A stretch of DNA of 64,000 nucleotides, taken from CAVUWL01 sp963787415 (lineage in GTDB: Bacteria; Actinomycetota; Thermoleophilia; Solirubrobacterales; 70-9). Both the position numbers and the translations under genes were made by a program. The notes under the pieces were generated by a model. The model was given only the letters and a program-made list of their open reading frames with translations. It was not told where the DNA came from and did no database searches. Positions 53,021-61,985 of the stretch are shown here, piece by piece. How positions within the stretch are numbered: the stretch's first letter is position 1; each line of letters begins with the position of its first letter. The DNA is taken from positions 744,001-808,000 of the forward strand of contig CAWBCO010000003.1 of assembly GCA_963787415.1 (NCBI GenBank), given 5' to 3'.

Positions 53021-53452
53021 TCAAGACGGTGGACGCCACCCTCGAGACAGGGTCGTCTGACCCACCTCAATGATGTAGCCGTCGGGATCGCGGATATAGC
53101 AGCGGATCTCGGTCTCGTGCTGCTTCGGCGGCGTGAGGAATTCGGCGCCTCGCGCGCGCCACTCCTCGTATACGGATTGGATGTCGGCGACCCGGATGTT
53201 GAGGAAGCTGCTCACCCGATCCGGGTCCGGTGGAGTCTCGAGCGTGACCGTGGGCTTGTCGTCGGTCGGTCCGCCTCCGAAATTCATGATGATCCAGGTG
53301 TTGGCAAGCGCGACGTAGGTCACCTCGTCACCCGCCTCGCCAGAGATCACCGTCTTGCCGCCAAGTACCTCGGTGTAGAAGCGGCGAGAACGCTCGACAT
53401 CATCTGAAACGATGAAGTGGGCCAGGACCATCTCCTCATCGATGTTTTTCAT
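53021..53452 (-). CDS. VOC-family protein, copy 2
   Basis: 143 residues. ATG 53452 follows CAACGGAGGTCAG. It reads AHFIVSDDVERSRRFYTEVL, SSFLNIRVADIQSVYEEWRA and CYIRDPDGYIIEVGQTTLSR, matching copy 1 over its whole length. It is on the opposite strand and 2.6 kb from copy 1. This points to a duplication of the VOC gene. Confidence 0.9.
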   Translation of the reverse strand: MKNIDEEMVLAHFIVSDDVERSRRFYTEVLGGKTVISGEAGDEVTYVALANTWIIMNFGGGPTDDKPTVTLETPPDPDRVSSFLNIRVADIQSVYEEWRARGAEFLTPPKQHETEIRCYIRDPDGYIIEVGQTTLSRGWRPPS

Positions 53453-53479
53453 GCTGACCTCCGTTGTTGGGATTCGACG

Positions 53480-54436
53480 CTACAAGCGCGATATGAGTTC
53501 GGCCACGATCTCCGCAGCGGGCTGTCTTTGTTTGGCGAGCGCAACGCTCTGTCCGCCCCAAAGCGACAGCGCCTCGATCTCACCTGTCGTTCCGACCATC
53601 GGGGGTGCGGGGGAATATCGAAAAATCGGATCGCCTGAGGCGAAGTGCGCTATCACCTCTCCTTCTCCAGGTCGACTGCCCGGTGGTGGACGGCCCGCGG
53701 CCTCCCAACTTTCAGCCGTAGAGTTGCGGAGAGCGCGGTGCGGAGAGTTCGGCCATCCCACCTCATAAAGGTTGGGATACCACTCTGCGTCGGTCTCGCT
53801 CGCGGCTATCAGGCGGCGCCGATACTCCTCGTGGATCGGCATCTCGTCCGCCAAGAGAAATCGGGTACCCAACCAGGCAGCCTGCGCGCCGAGGGCGAGC
53901 ACGGCTGCAACTCCTCGAGAGTCGCCGATCCCGCCGGCCGCGATGACCGGTAGCGGTGCCACCGCATCGACTACCGCTGGCACCAACGGGAGCGTTGCCA
54001 CGCCACCCCACACGTGCCCGCCGGCCTCCCAACCCTGGGCGACGACGATGTCCACTCCACATCCGACCGCGCGCCGCGCTTCCTCGGCACTTCCGACCGT
54101 GTGCATAGCGAGCCCTCCGGCGGCATGAACAGGGTCGATATAGCTGTGGGGATCGCCCCAAAGGAACGACACGACCCGCAGATCAGCGGAAAGTGCCTGA
54201 TCGACTCGACGGTGCTGATCCGAGGTGAGAACGAAGTTGCCGGCAAATGGCCGGTTGGTAAGCGCTGCAGTTTCACGAACCACATCCCCGGCGTCATCGG
54301 ACCAGGAAAGTCCCAGGCTGCCCAGACCGCCGGCGTTTGAGACCGCGGCGGGCAAGGCAGGATCTGCCGACATTGGCGCCTCAACGATCGGGTGCTCAAT
54401 CCCCAGCAACTCGCACACCGGCGTGTGGGCGCTCAT
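53480..54436 (-). CDS. Nitronate monooxygenase-family protein
   Basis: 318 residues, TIM-barrel FMN enzyme. PIVEAPMSADPALPAAVSNA, VSFLWGDP, IVVAQGWEAGGHVWGGVATL (catalytic His in EAGGH) and PVIAAGGIGDSRGVAAVLAL are family marks. Enzymes of this group oxidise nitronates or act as enoyl reductases (2-nitropropane dioxygenase/FabK-like). Upstream of copy 2 of VOC on the same strand, 27 bases apart, so probably one operon. Confidence 0.92.
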   Translation of the reverse strand: MSAHTPVCELLGIEHPIVEAPMSADPALPAAVSNAGGLGSLGLSWSDDAGDVVRETAALTNRPFAGNFVLTSDQHRRVDQALSADLRVVSFLWGDPHSYIDPVHAAGGLAMHTVGSAEEARRAVGCGVDIVVAQGWEAGGHVWGGVATLPLVPAVVDAVAPLPVIAAGGIGDSRGVAAVLALGAQAAWLGTRFLLADEMPIHEEYRRRLIAASETDAEWYPNLYEVGWPNSPHRALRNSTAESWEAAGRPPPGSRPGEGEVIAHFASGDPIFRYSPAPPMVGTTGEIEALSLWGGQSVALAKQRQPAAEIVAELISRL

Positions 54437-54637
54437 TGGGATGGTCCCCTTTCTGGCGCACGCGGCGCCGATTGACTAAGCCCAATGTAAACCCGAAAGG
54501 CTCCATGGCGCTCGGCTGACCTCTCGTCCACGTGCGTAGCGCGGATCCGAAGTCCGAACCCGTGCAACCACCGGGCGCGAGCAACGGGACGCCAGCCATC
54601 ATTATCGTCACGCCTCAACCATAGACAGGAGCAGATC

Positions 54638-55240
54638 ATGCGCAGCGACATCGGCCCCAGTGGCATCTTCCCCGACTACGAGTTGCCCGATCACGAGAAT
54701 CTTCCCCGGAAGCTCAGCGAGATCCAGGGGGACGACCCCCTGATCCTCACGCTGGCGCGTGGGAACTATTGCCCCAAGGAGCATCAGCAGCACCTCGAGC
54801 TCGCGGCCAACTACTCCAAGTTTGCAGTGGCCTACACCAAGATTGCCACCATCTCGACCGATACCCATCACTCGAGCCAGGAGTTCCGAGCGTCGACCGG
54901 AGCCCAGTGGCCCTTCCTCTCCGACCCGGAGCGGATCGTCCAGAAGGATCTCGAAATCCAGGAGTACACCGACCCCGAGCACGACCCTATGATCCCCCAC
55001 ACCCTCGTGCTCAAGCCCGGGCTGGTCATCCACAGTATCTACAACGGCTACTGGTTCTGGGGACGTCCCTCCTTCGCCGATCTCTCGCACGACCTACAGA
55101 CCGTGACCCGCGCGATCCGGCCTGACTGGGATCTGAGCAAGCCAGGTCTGCGCGAAAAATGGGATGCGGGCGACTACTCGCCATTTCACGGATGGGACAG
55201 GCGCTCCCCTAAGTCGACGCCTTCGTCTTATAACTCTTAG
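54638..55240 (+). CDS. Peroxiredoxin-like protein with the peroxidatic Cys
   Basis: 200 residues. FPDYELPDHENLPRKLSEIQ, then LTLARGNYCPKEHQQHLELA with the Cys in the usual place, and QWPFLSDPERIVQKDLEIQE. An AhpC/TSA-like thiol peroxidase by fold. Same layout as 52309, over half of residues identical in the central part. A second (resolving) Cys is not visible, so it is probably of the 1-Cys type. Its closest neighbour on the minus strand is the nitronate monooxygenase. Confidence 0.88.
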   Translation: MRSDIGPSGIFPDYELPDHENLPRKLSEIQGDDPLILTLARGNYCPKEHQQHLELAANYSKFAVAYTKIATISTDTHHSSQEFRASTGAQWPFLSDPERIVQKDLEIQEYTDPEHDPMIPHTLVLKPGLVIHSIYNGYWFWGRPSFADLSHDLQTVTRAIRPDWDLSKPGLREKWDAGDYSPFHGWDRRSPKSTPSSYNS

Positions 55241-55295
55241 CCCTGCGGTCGCATCAATGCCGGTCTGCGAGTGACGCCTCAAGCCCGAGATCCGT

Positions 55296-55652
55296 CTACG
55301 AGTTGAGTCGTTCTTGCCAGTCCGGCGGGACGGCGCCCTGCGGTCCCGGCACTCCTTGCGAGAGCGGATGGCTGTCGGGCTGCGCCAGTGCTGGGCCTTC
55401 GAAGAACTCACCCGAGCGGTAGTCATAGAACCACTCCTCACCCGGCTCGAAGCTCTGAATCACCGGGTGGCCGGTCGCCTCCTGGTGTTTGGTGGCGTGC
55501 TGGTTGGGCGAGTTGTCGCAGCAGCCGATGTGCCCGCACGCTGCGCAACGGCGGAGGTGTAACCACCACTGACCGCTCGCGAGGCACTCTCCGCATCCCT
55601 CGCCGCTCGGAGCGTGCGCCTCGTCGATGTCGCCTGATTCAATGCTGTGCAC
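55296..55652 (-). CDS. UBP-type zinc-finger protein
   Basis: 118 residues. GEGCGECLASGQWWLHLRRC and AACGHIGCCDNSPNQHATKH, then QEATGHPVIQSFEPGEEWFY, make a complete ZnF-UBP domain of the kind found in many actinobacteria. In eukaryotes it binds the ubiquitin C-terminus; the bacterial role is unknown. The last 30 residues are Pro- and Gln-rich. Confidence 0.92.
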   Translation of the reverse strand: MHSIESGDIDEAHAPSGEGCGECLASGQWWLHLRRCAACGHIGCCDNSPNQHATKHQEATGHPVIQSFEPGEEWFYDYRSGEFFEGPALAQPDSHPLSQGVPGPQGAVPPDWQERLNS

Positions 55653-55808
55653 TTCTGCTCCTCTCGTCGGCTACGTGATCAGATCCCGAGTCCGATTATC
55701 CTTCCCACTCTGGCTGCGCCCACAAGGCGCTATGGGGTCGGACTTTATTCGAACTCACTGGCGAGCAAGGTCGTCTCGCAGGTTTGACAGACACCAAATA
55801 GCGCACGT

Positions 55809-56534
55809 TCAGCGTCCTGCACTTTGGCCGCCGTCAATGTGCAAGACCTCTCCGGTGACGAAAGGCGCCGACTCAAGATATAGGACCCCACCGACCACGT
55901 CTTCGATCACGCCTACCCGACCGATAGGGTGTAACGCGCCCATCCCCGCGTAGGAGCTCTCGTCGTGGATCGCCGTTTTGATCACGCCAAGCGACACGGC
56001 GTTTACCCGTAAACCAGATGAGGCGTACTCGATGGCGAGTGATCTGGTGACCGCAACAAGACCACCCTTGGTCATGACCTGCAGCGCGGCTGGTCTGCTG
56101 CTATCCGCCTGCTCGACGAGCGTCGTCGAGACATTGACGACATGCCCATAGCCCTGGTCGAGCATGTGCTTGACCGTGCGCGTAGTCATATGAAAGAAAC
56201 CAGCGAGGTTGACGGTGATCAGAGCGTTAAAGTCCTGAAGGGTGTAGTCCATGAAGGGCTTGCCTATGTAGATCCCAGCGTTGTTGATCAGGGTGTCGAT
56301 CCGGCCAAAGCGCTCGACCGCCTCGCCGACGACACGCTGCGCGGTATCAGGGTCCCCGATGTCGCCTCCGACGGTCACGATTCCCGAGTCTTCCGACGGC
56401 CCGATCGATCGAGCAGTCGCGATCACGGCATACCCGAGCTCGCGATATGCCTTCGTCAGGCCCGCACCGATTCCCTGCGAGGCGCCGGTGATGATCGCGA
56501 CCTGCCGGTTGTTGTACTCAGCGGGCGAGTTCAT
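55809..56534 (-). CDS. Short-chain dehydrogenase/reductase lacking the usual Tyr
   Basis: 241 residues. Cofactor site IITGASQGIGAGL, NNAG (LINNAGIYIG) and the Ser in VNVSTTLV are normal. The catalytic YxxxK reads QVMTKGGLVAVTRSLAIEYA, so Gln replaces Tyr, as in a known SDR subgroup ending in SLTKGGL. Activity is therefore unclear. Its ATG overlaps the stop of the DUF3237 gene (ATGA), so the two form an operon. Confidence 0.9.
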   Translation of the reverse strand: MNSPAEYNNRQVAIITGASQGIGAGLTKAYRELGYAVIATARSIGPSEDSGIVTVGGDIGDPDTAQRVVGEAVERFGRIDTLINNAGIYIGKPFMDYTLQDFNALITVNLAGFFHMTTRTVKHMLDQGYGHVVNVSTTLVEQADSSRPAALQVMTKGGLVAVTRSLAIEYASSGLRVNAVSLGVIKTAIHDESSYAGMGALHPIGRVGVIEDVVGGVLYLESAPFVTGEVLHIDGGQSAGR

Positions 56535-57004
56535 TCGACCAGGTAGGTCTCGTAGATCACGCCCATGGGCTGTCGGCCGCCGACACTGATTAAGAGGCTT
56601 TTGTTCAGCCAGTCGAGCTGCGGGGCCCCGGTCTCGATGCGGGTTGAGGTACGGAAGATGTACTCGCTGGCATCGACACTCTCGCCGCGCCCGAGACGTG
56701 CGAGGACCTTGGCGTCTCCATGGCGCACTCCTCGCGATCGGACGTAGAGCAGATCGCCGCCGTCAGTCTGCAGCGTGTAGCGGATGTCGGCAAATGAGGT
56801 GCCGTCCGGCAAAACGATTTGCCAGTCTGCGCTGGCGCCTGGGAGCAGCTCGCCGCTGATCTCAGGACCGGTGAACCTCCCGCCGGTCTGGGGCACGATC
56901 CGCCGGCGGCCCTGCGCGACCTCGCCAAGATCCAGCGGTGATCCAAGGGTCGCCTCCAAGCGGTAGACCTTCCTTAGGCGAGGATCCGGAAGTTGATCAC
57001 TCAT
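56531..57004 (-). CDS. DUF3237 family protein
   Basis: 157 residues. ATG 57004 after GGAGAATGTAGACC gives MSDQLPDPRLRKVYRLEATL. GPEISGELLPGASADWQIVL, DIRYTLQTDGGDLLYVRSRG and YIFRTSTRIETGAPQLDWLN are typical of this small beta-barrel family of unknown role. Stop and SDR start overlap; they are read together. A longer frame upstream is rejected. Confidence 0.88.
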   Translation of the reverse strand: MSDQLPDPRLRKVYRLEATLGSPLDLGEVAQGRRRIVPQTGGRFTGPEISGELLPGASADWQIVLPDGTSFADIRYTLQTDGGDLLYVRSRGVRHGDAKVLARLGRGESVDASEYIFRTSTRIETGAPQLDWLNKSLLISVGGRQPMGVIYETYLVE

Positions 57005-57425
57005 TGGTCTACATTCTCCACCAATCTGCACCAGCCTCCTGTCCCCGGTGGGAGACGGTAGACGCGACTCGGCGGCCACTTCATCGGGGTGTCTCGCGGC
57101 TAGCGCCGAAAAAACAGCGCTCTTTGCGGCAATTTCCGCAGCGGCGCTGTTGGCTAGTCTGCAGCGCACCCGCAAATTGGGGGTATGGTCGAATTCAGGA
57201 CCGTTTTCGGCCGCTACTGCTCGAATCTCTCGCGCAGGCTCCTGGAGGTGCAACCTCCCGCCGACCTCACGGGCTGTTTCGTCCGCAGTGACTGAAACGC
57301 CGCCTAGCCAGCAAGGCTCGTTCTGATCTCGGGGGTCTTGCGTTCACAGACAGATTCTTCTATTCCAGCTGTGTTGCCGATCCAGTCGGCGCCTTTCCAC
57401 TCGCCAAAGTAAAGGAGCACACGCA
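57005..57425. other. Intergenic region between divergent operons
   Basis: 421 bases. AAAGGAG before the ATG of the epoxide hydrolase is the only clear feature. Promoters for both directions should be here. Confidence 0.4.
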
Positions 57426-58664
57426 ATGGGTACGATCGCAACTCAAGATGATGTCGGGCAACAGACGGACGGCGATCAGGCCACAGTTCGTCCGTTTCAG
57501 ATCAATTTTCCCGAGGCGGAGCTCACCGAGTTGCGTCGGCGAATCATCGCAACACGGTGGCCTGAGCGGGAGACGGTTGCCGACGATTCGCAGGGCGTGC
57601 CGATCGCGATGATGAAGGAGCTCGCACGCTACTGGGGAGCGGATTACGACTGGTCCAAGTGCCAAGAACGACTGAACTCTCTGCCGCAGTTCATCACCGA
57701 TACAGATGGACTGGACACTCATTTCATTCACGTTCGCTCAAAGCATGAGGATGCGTTGCCGCTGATCATCACCCACGGGTGGCCTGGCTCGATCATCGAG
57801 CAGATGAAGATCATCGATCTGCTTACCGACCCGACCGCACACGATGCGAGCGCATCGGACGCCTTCGATGTGGTGATTCCCTCACTGCCGGGCTACGGAT
57901 TCTCGGCCAAGCCGACCTCTACCGGGTGGGGTCCACCCCTCATTGCACGCGCATGGGTAGAGCTGATGAAGCGCCTTGGATACACGCGGTTTGTCGCTCA
58001 GGGCGGCGACTGGGGAGCGGCCGTCACGCAAGCGATGGGAGAACAGGCAGCTCCGGAGTTGCTTGGGATTCACTCCAACATGCCTGGTACGGCTCCGCCT
58101 GAGTTAGTAAACGGGTTTCTGCGCGGCGAACCGGCGCCATCTGGTCTCTCCGATGAAGAGGGACGCGCGTATCAGCAGTTGAGCAACTTCTACGCAAAGC
58201 ATGTCGCATATGCGCAGTTCATGACGACGCGCCCGCAAACGCTGTACGGGCTGGCGGATTCTCCCGTTGATCTGGCCGCATTCATTCTTGACCATGGTGA
58301 CGGTGCCGGGCAGCCCGGGCTCGTAGATCAGGTTATTCAGGGCAACCCGTCGGGCGACCTGACGCTTGACGACGTCCTTGACAACATCACGCTCTACTGG
58401 CTGACCAACACGGGGGTTTCCTCGGCTCGGCTCTACTGGGAGAATAAGGTGGGCTTCTTCGAGGCCAAGGATGTCTCGATCCCGTTTGCCATAAGCGTCT
58501 TTCCCGACGAGCTGTATCAAGCGCCTCGGAGTTGGGCGGAGCGGGCCTATCCCAACAACCTGATCTATTTCAACGAACTCGACCGGGGCGGCCACTTCGC
58601 CGCCTGGGAACAGCCGCAGCTCTTCGCGAATGAGATGCGAGCGGCTTTCAGGTCGCTGCGCTAG
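57426..58664 (+). CDS. Epoxide hydrolase (EHN-type)
   Basis: 412 residues. The N-terminal EHN domain (INFPEAELTELRRRIIATRW) precedes the alpha/beta hydrolase core. Oxyanion loop ITHGWPGSI, nucleophile Asp in QGGDWGAAVT, and catalytic His in RGGHFAAWEQPQL. Opens aromatic or aliphatic epoxides to diols. Full length and intact. The Asp nucleophile and the two lid tyrosine positions fit the family. Confidence 0.93.
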   Translation: MGTIATQDDVGQQTDGDQATVRPFQINFPEAELTELRRRIIATRWPERETVADDSQGVPIAMMKELARYWGADYDWSKCQERLNSLPQFITDTDGLDTHFIHVRSKHEDALPLIITHGWPGSIIEQMKIIDLLTDPTAHDASASDAFDVVIPSLPGYGFSAKPTSTGWGPPLIARAWVELMKRLGYTRFVAQGGDWGAAVTQAMGEQAAPELLGIHSNMPGTAPPELVNGFLRGEPAPSGLSDEEGRAYQQLSNFYAKHVAYAQFMTTRPQTLYGLADSPVDLAAFILDHGDGAGQPGLVDQVIQGNPSGDLTLDDVLDNITLYWLTNTGVSSARLYWENKVGFFEAKDVSIPFAISVFPDELYQAPRSWAERAYPNNLIYFNELDRGGHFAAWEQPQLFANEMRAAFRSLR

Positions 58665-58760
58665 CAGACCCAGTGAGCGGGCGTGCACACTGTGTGTGCC
58701 CGCTCACTACTCTGGTCCGGGCGATTTCTTGACTCCATCACGCGAGGGAGGTTCTGTCGC

Positions 58761-60149
58761 ATGAACACCGATTACGAGGTCATAGTGCTCGGCGGCGGCT
58801 CGCCGGGCGAGCACTGCGCGGGCGCTCTTGCAGACGGTGGCCGTCGCGTGGCGGTCGTGGAGCGGGAGCTCGTGGGAGGAGAGTGCTCCTACTGGGCTTG
58901 CATCCCGTCGAAGACGCTGCTTCGTCCTGGGGAGGCGGTCCGCGGGGCGCGCGAGGCCGCCGCGAGCGCCGAGGTCGATGTAGAGGCCGCGCTTGCCTGG
59001 CGTGACTTCATGGTCTCCGATTATTCCGACGCCGGGCAGGAGCGCTGGCTGGCAGAAAAAGGCATCGACCTACTGCGCGGCAATGGCCAGCTTGCTGGAC
59101 CAGGCGTCGTCGAGGTCGACGGCGTCCGACACACCGCCGATCACGTGGTCCTCGCGAACGGTGCCGATCCGGTCGTGCCGCCGATACCGGGGCTGCGTGA
59201 GCTCGACGGCGTTTGGAGCAGCCGTGAGGCGACGTCGATGAAGGCCATTCCGCGACGTCTGCTCATTCTCGGTGGCGGGCCGGTCGGAGTGGAGATGGCG
59301 CAGGCCGTGCGTCGACTCGGGGGCGAGGCGGCAGTCATCGATATGGCCGAGCACGTGCTCGGCCGTGAGCCGGCGCCGCTGGGCGCGGCACTCGGCGAAG
59401 AACTGCGCCGCGAAGGCATCGAGCTCAAGCTCTCAGCGAACGTAACCGCTGTGCGACGCGACGGCGAAGACTACGTGGTCGAGATTGACGACGGACGCGA
59501 ACTGTGCGGAGACCGACTGCTCATCGCCACCGGCCGACGTCCGCGGGTGCAGGGGCTGGGCCTTGAGACCGTCGGCGTCGAGCCCGACGCGCACGGCGTT
59601 CCAGTCGACGCATACCTGCGCGCGGCCGAGCGTTTGTGGGCGATCGGCGACGTTAACGGCCTCTGGCCGCTGACCCACGTCGGCAAGTATGAGGGGGAGG
59701 TCGTCGCCGCGAATATCCTCGGCGAGCCGCGAAAGGCAAACTACGAGGCGGTCCCGCGCGTCGTCTACACGGACCCTCAGGCAGCTGCAGTGGGCTCTTC
59801 TGCCGATCGCTTCAGCTCAACGGTCCCCATGTCGGAGGTGTCGAAGAGCGCCACCTACACCCGCGCGTACGCCGAGGACAATGGCTTCCTGACGCTCCTC
59901 AGCGACGGCGAGCTGCTGACGGGCGCCTTTGCCCTCGGCCCCGAGGCGGGCGAGTGGCTGCAGCAGGCAACACTTGCGATCCGAGCCCGCATCCCACTCG
60001 ACGTCCTAACCGACACGATCCAGCCGTTTCCGACGTTCTCGGAGATCTACGTCGCGACATTGAAAGAACTCCGTCGCGAGATCGCGTCAGCATCGAATGC
60101 GGTCGGCGCGAGACCGCCGATCGCGAGCTCAGGGAGTGGGAGACCGTAA
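58761..60149 (+). CDS. FAD-dependent pyridine nucleotide-disulfide oxidoreductase
   Basis: 462 residues. ATG 58761 follows GAGGGAGG. FAD site VIVLGGGSPGEHCAGALADG, redox-active CSYWAC (GGECSYWACIPSKTLL) with the CxxxxC spacing of lipoamide dehydrogenase, glutathione and mercuric reductases, NAD site LLILGGGPVGVEMAQAVRRL and a dimer domain. No lipoyl partner gene is seen, so it may be a mycothiol-, quinone- or metal-directed enzyme. The last 20 residues are unusual. Confidence 0.92.
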   Translation: MNTDYEVIVLGGGSPGEHCAGALADGGRRVAVVERELVGGECSYWACIPSKTLLRPGEAVRGAREAAASAEVDVEAALAWRDFMVSDYSDAGQERWLAEKGIDLLRGNGQLAGPGVVEVDGVRHTADHVVLANGADPVVPPIPGLRELDGVWSSREATSMKAIPRRLLILGGGPVGVEMAQAVRRLGGEAAVIDMAEHVLGREPAPLGAALGEELRREGIELKLSANVTAVRRDGEDYVVEIDDGRELCGDRLLIATGRRPRVQGLGLETVGVEPDAHGVPVDAYLRAAERLWAIGDVNGLWPLTHVGKYEGEVVAANILGEPRKANYEAVPRVVYTDPQAAAVGSSADRFSSTVPMSEVSKSATYTRAYAEDNGFLTLLSDGELLTGAFALGPEAGEWLQQATLAIRARIPLDVLTDTIQPFPTFSEIYVATLKELRREIASASNAVGARPPIASSGSGRP

Positions 60150-60451
60150 CGATCGCAACCGCCGCCCGACCGAGTTCATGTCGAATACGGCTGTTACCTA
60201 CTGGACCAACCACTCCGAAGCGAGATAGGAACACTCCCAGCGCTCGGATCTAATGGAGCCGGGGCGACCGGTCGCGGATCGGATCGCATTCGAGCTGCTG
60301 AGGGATCGGGGAGTTCAGCGGCGGTGAAGTCGTCGAGACTCGCCCGGGCGTTTGCAGGCTCGGTGCAGGACTTGCGCGGAGCCCCGGCAATGGCTGCTTG
60401 GCGCGTTTTTCGGACCGCGACCGCTTTCTCCGCCATTTTCTGCCCCTCTTG
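60150..60451. other. Intergenic region upstream of the hairpin
   Basis: About 300 bases with no gene seen. Confidence 0.4.
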
Positions 60452-60485
60452 CTCCTATCCCTTCAACAGTCTGAGGGGATAGGAG
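60452..60485. repeat. 10-bp inverted repeat next to the G tract
   Basis: CTCCTATCCC and GGGATAGGAG with a 14-base loop. It could be a transcription end for the tat genes (read from the minus strand) or for the oxidoreductase on the plus strand, although no T run follows. Confidence 0.6.
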
Positions 60486-60496
60486 ATGGGCATGGT

Positions 60497-60512
60497 GGGG
60501 GGGGGGGGGGGG
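60497..60512. repeat. Homopolymer of 16 G
   Basis: A run of G on the plus strand, about 52 bases beyond the tatA stop and 11 bases after the hairpin. It is the longest homopolymer in the window. Confidence 0.9.
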
Positions 60513-60563
60513 TAGCTCGCCATCCACACGCTGGAGCGGTCAAGGATCAGTGTTGCGACAATC

Positions 60564-60842
60564 CTAGTGCGCGCCGATTCTAGGAGTGATCTCAGCCTTA
60601 GCCGAAGTCTCGGCACTTGGGACAGCGACTTCGGTCCGCGGCAGCAGCTGGGTTTCAGAATCTGGCGCGTTGGTCTCCTCGTCATGCTCACCCGAGAGCT
60701 CGCCCGAAATCGAGGATTTGAACTCTCGGATGCCCGTACCGAGAGAGCGGGCCATCTGGGGAAGACGCTTGGGCCCAAGTACAAGCATTGCGATCACCAA
60801 CACGATTAGCAAATGGAATGGGCTCTCAAGTCCGCTGAGCAT
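60564..60842 (-). CDS. tatA: Twin-arginine translocase TatA
   Basis: 92 residues: a short transmembrane helix (PFHLLIVLVIAMLVLGPKRL) then the amphipathic helix PQMARSLGTGIREFKSSISG and an acidic tail. The Phe-Gly-type hinge is here LGPKRLP. Forms the pore of the Tat pathway with TatC. Follows tatC on the same strand after 131 bases; tatB is not seen in the window, so a minimal TatAC pair is likely, as in many Gram-positives. Confidence 0.93.
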   Translation of the reverse strand: MLSGLESPFHLLIVLVIAMLVLGPKRLPQMARSLGTGIREFKSSISGELSGEHDEETNAPDSETQLLPRTEVAVPSAETSAKAEITPRIGAH

Positions 60843-60973
60843 CTGGTCTCCTGACGCAGTGATTTAGGTTTCAGGGAGAGATACGCGATACACGCCGCTA
60901 TGGATCATTCCCGCATTGAGGACCTTCGCATTCCCGCTGCCCACTCCAGCAACGACGGGCCGCCCTGGAAGTC

Positions 60974-61738
60974 CTATGGCTCTTGAGGGAAGGGCGCTGA
61001 GAGCGAAGCTCGCGGCCGTCCGAAGAGACGGGCCAAGACGATGCTCAGCTCATAAAGCGCCATTAGCGGGATCATCTCAAGCAGCATCGAAATGGGATCG
61101 ACCCCCGGCAGCGCGGCAGCGATGATCGCGCAGCCCAAATATGCATAGCGACGGTTGTGGGTGAGCTGCTCGACCTTGACGATCCCGAGTCGCGTCACCG
61201 CAAGAATGCCCACCGGAACCTGAAATACGATTCCACAAGCAAGCAGCGTGCTGGAGAAGAAGCTGTAGTACTCGGAGGCTCGAACCTGGACGTTAAATGA
61301 GGAGTTATTGAAGCCGAGAAGAAAGCTCAGCGCCGCCGGCAAGACTACGAAGTAGCCAAACGCGATGCCGCCGACAAAGAGAACCGGGATCAACAACAGC
61401 AAGGGTAGGATCAGCCGGCGCTCGCGATGAGCGAGAGCGGGCAGCGCGAAGGCGTAGAGTTGATAGAGGATGATCGGCAAGGAGAGGATCAGCGCCCCGT
61501 AGGCAGCGACCGTGAGGGTCACCGTGAACGGCTCTGTAACCCCATATGTGAGCAGCTTGTGATGGGCGGTCGGTAGCGGCGCGTTGGCCAGGCCCAAGAG
61601 CAGGTGGTTTTGCCAAAAGCAGAGTGCCAAAGCCACCCCAAAGACGGCAACTGAGACGATCAGCCGGGCACGCAGCTCATCCAGATGCTCGACCAGGGTG
61701 AGGCGGTCGGCGTAAGAGATGGATTTGAGGCGCGACAT
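60974..61738 (-). CDS. tatC: Twin-arginine translocase subunit TatC
   Basis: 254 residues, six transmembrane helices. N-terminal EHLDELRARLI is the twin-arginine binding site; the TEP loop (TYGVTEPFTVTL) and FGYFVVLPAALSFLLGF are conserved. It recognises RR signal peptides. It lies divergent to the ferritin-like genes at 61986, one of which has an RR signal. Confidence 0.95.
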   Translation of the reverse strand: MSRLKSISYADRLTLVEHLDELRARLIVSVAVFGVALALCFWQNHLLLGLANAPLPTAHHKLLTYGVTEPFTVTLTVAAYGALILSLPIILYQLYAFALPALAHRERRLILPLLLLIPVLFVGGIAFGYFVVLPAALSFLLGFNNSSFNVQVRASEYYSFFSSTLLACGIVFQVPVGILAVTRLGIVKVEQLTHNRRYAYLGCAIIAAALPGVDPISMLLEMIPLMALYELSIVLARLFGRPRASLSAPFPQEP

Positions 61739-61985
61739 AACAGCCTAGGGCTTCCCGGCAACTGTGTGAAGCCGTCTTGGTCTGAAGATCGATATGTCAG
61801 GCGCTCCGCGATTTCCCATCCTGAAAAGACCTAACGCGCCGGGGCGGCGGTTGGATCACTCAGCCAGGCGGGTTGATCCGATCTGCTCCTCGGGGCGTAA
61901 TTGCCGAGTGAAAATGAAAAAGCCACACCATCTGTTTGTGGGGGTGTGAGCACCCACGGCAAAAGCCAGAAGGAGAACACCACCA

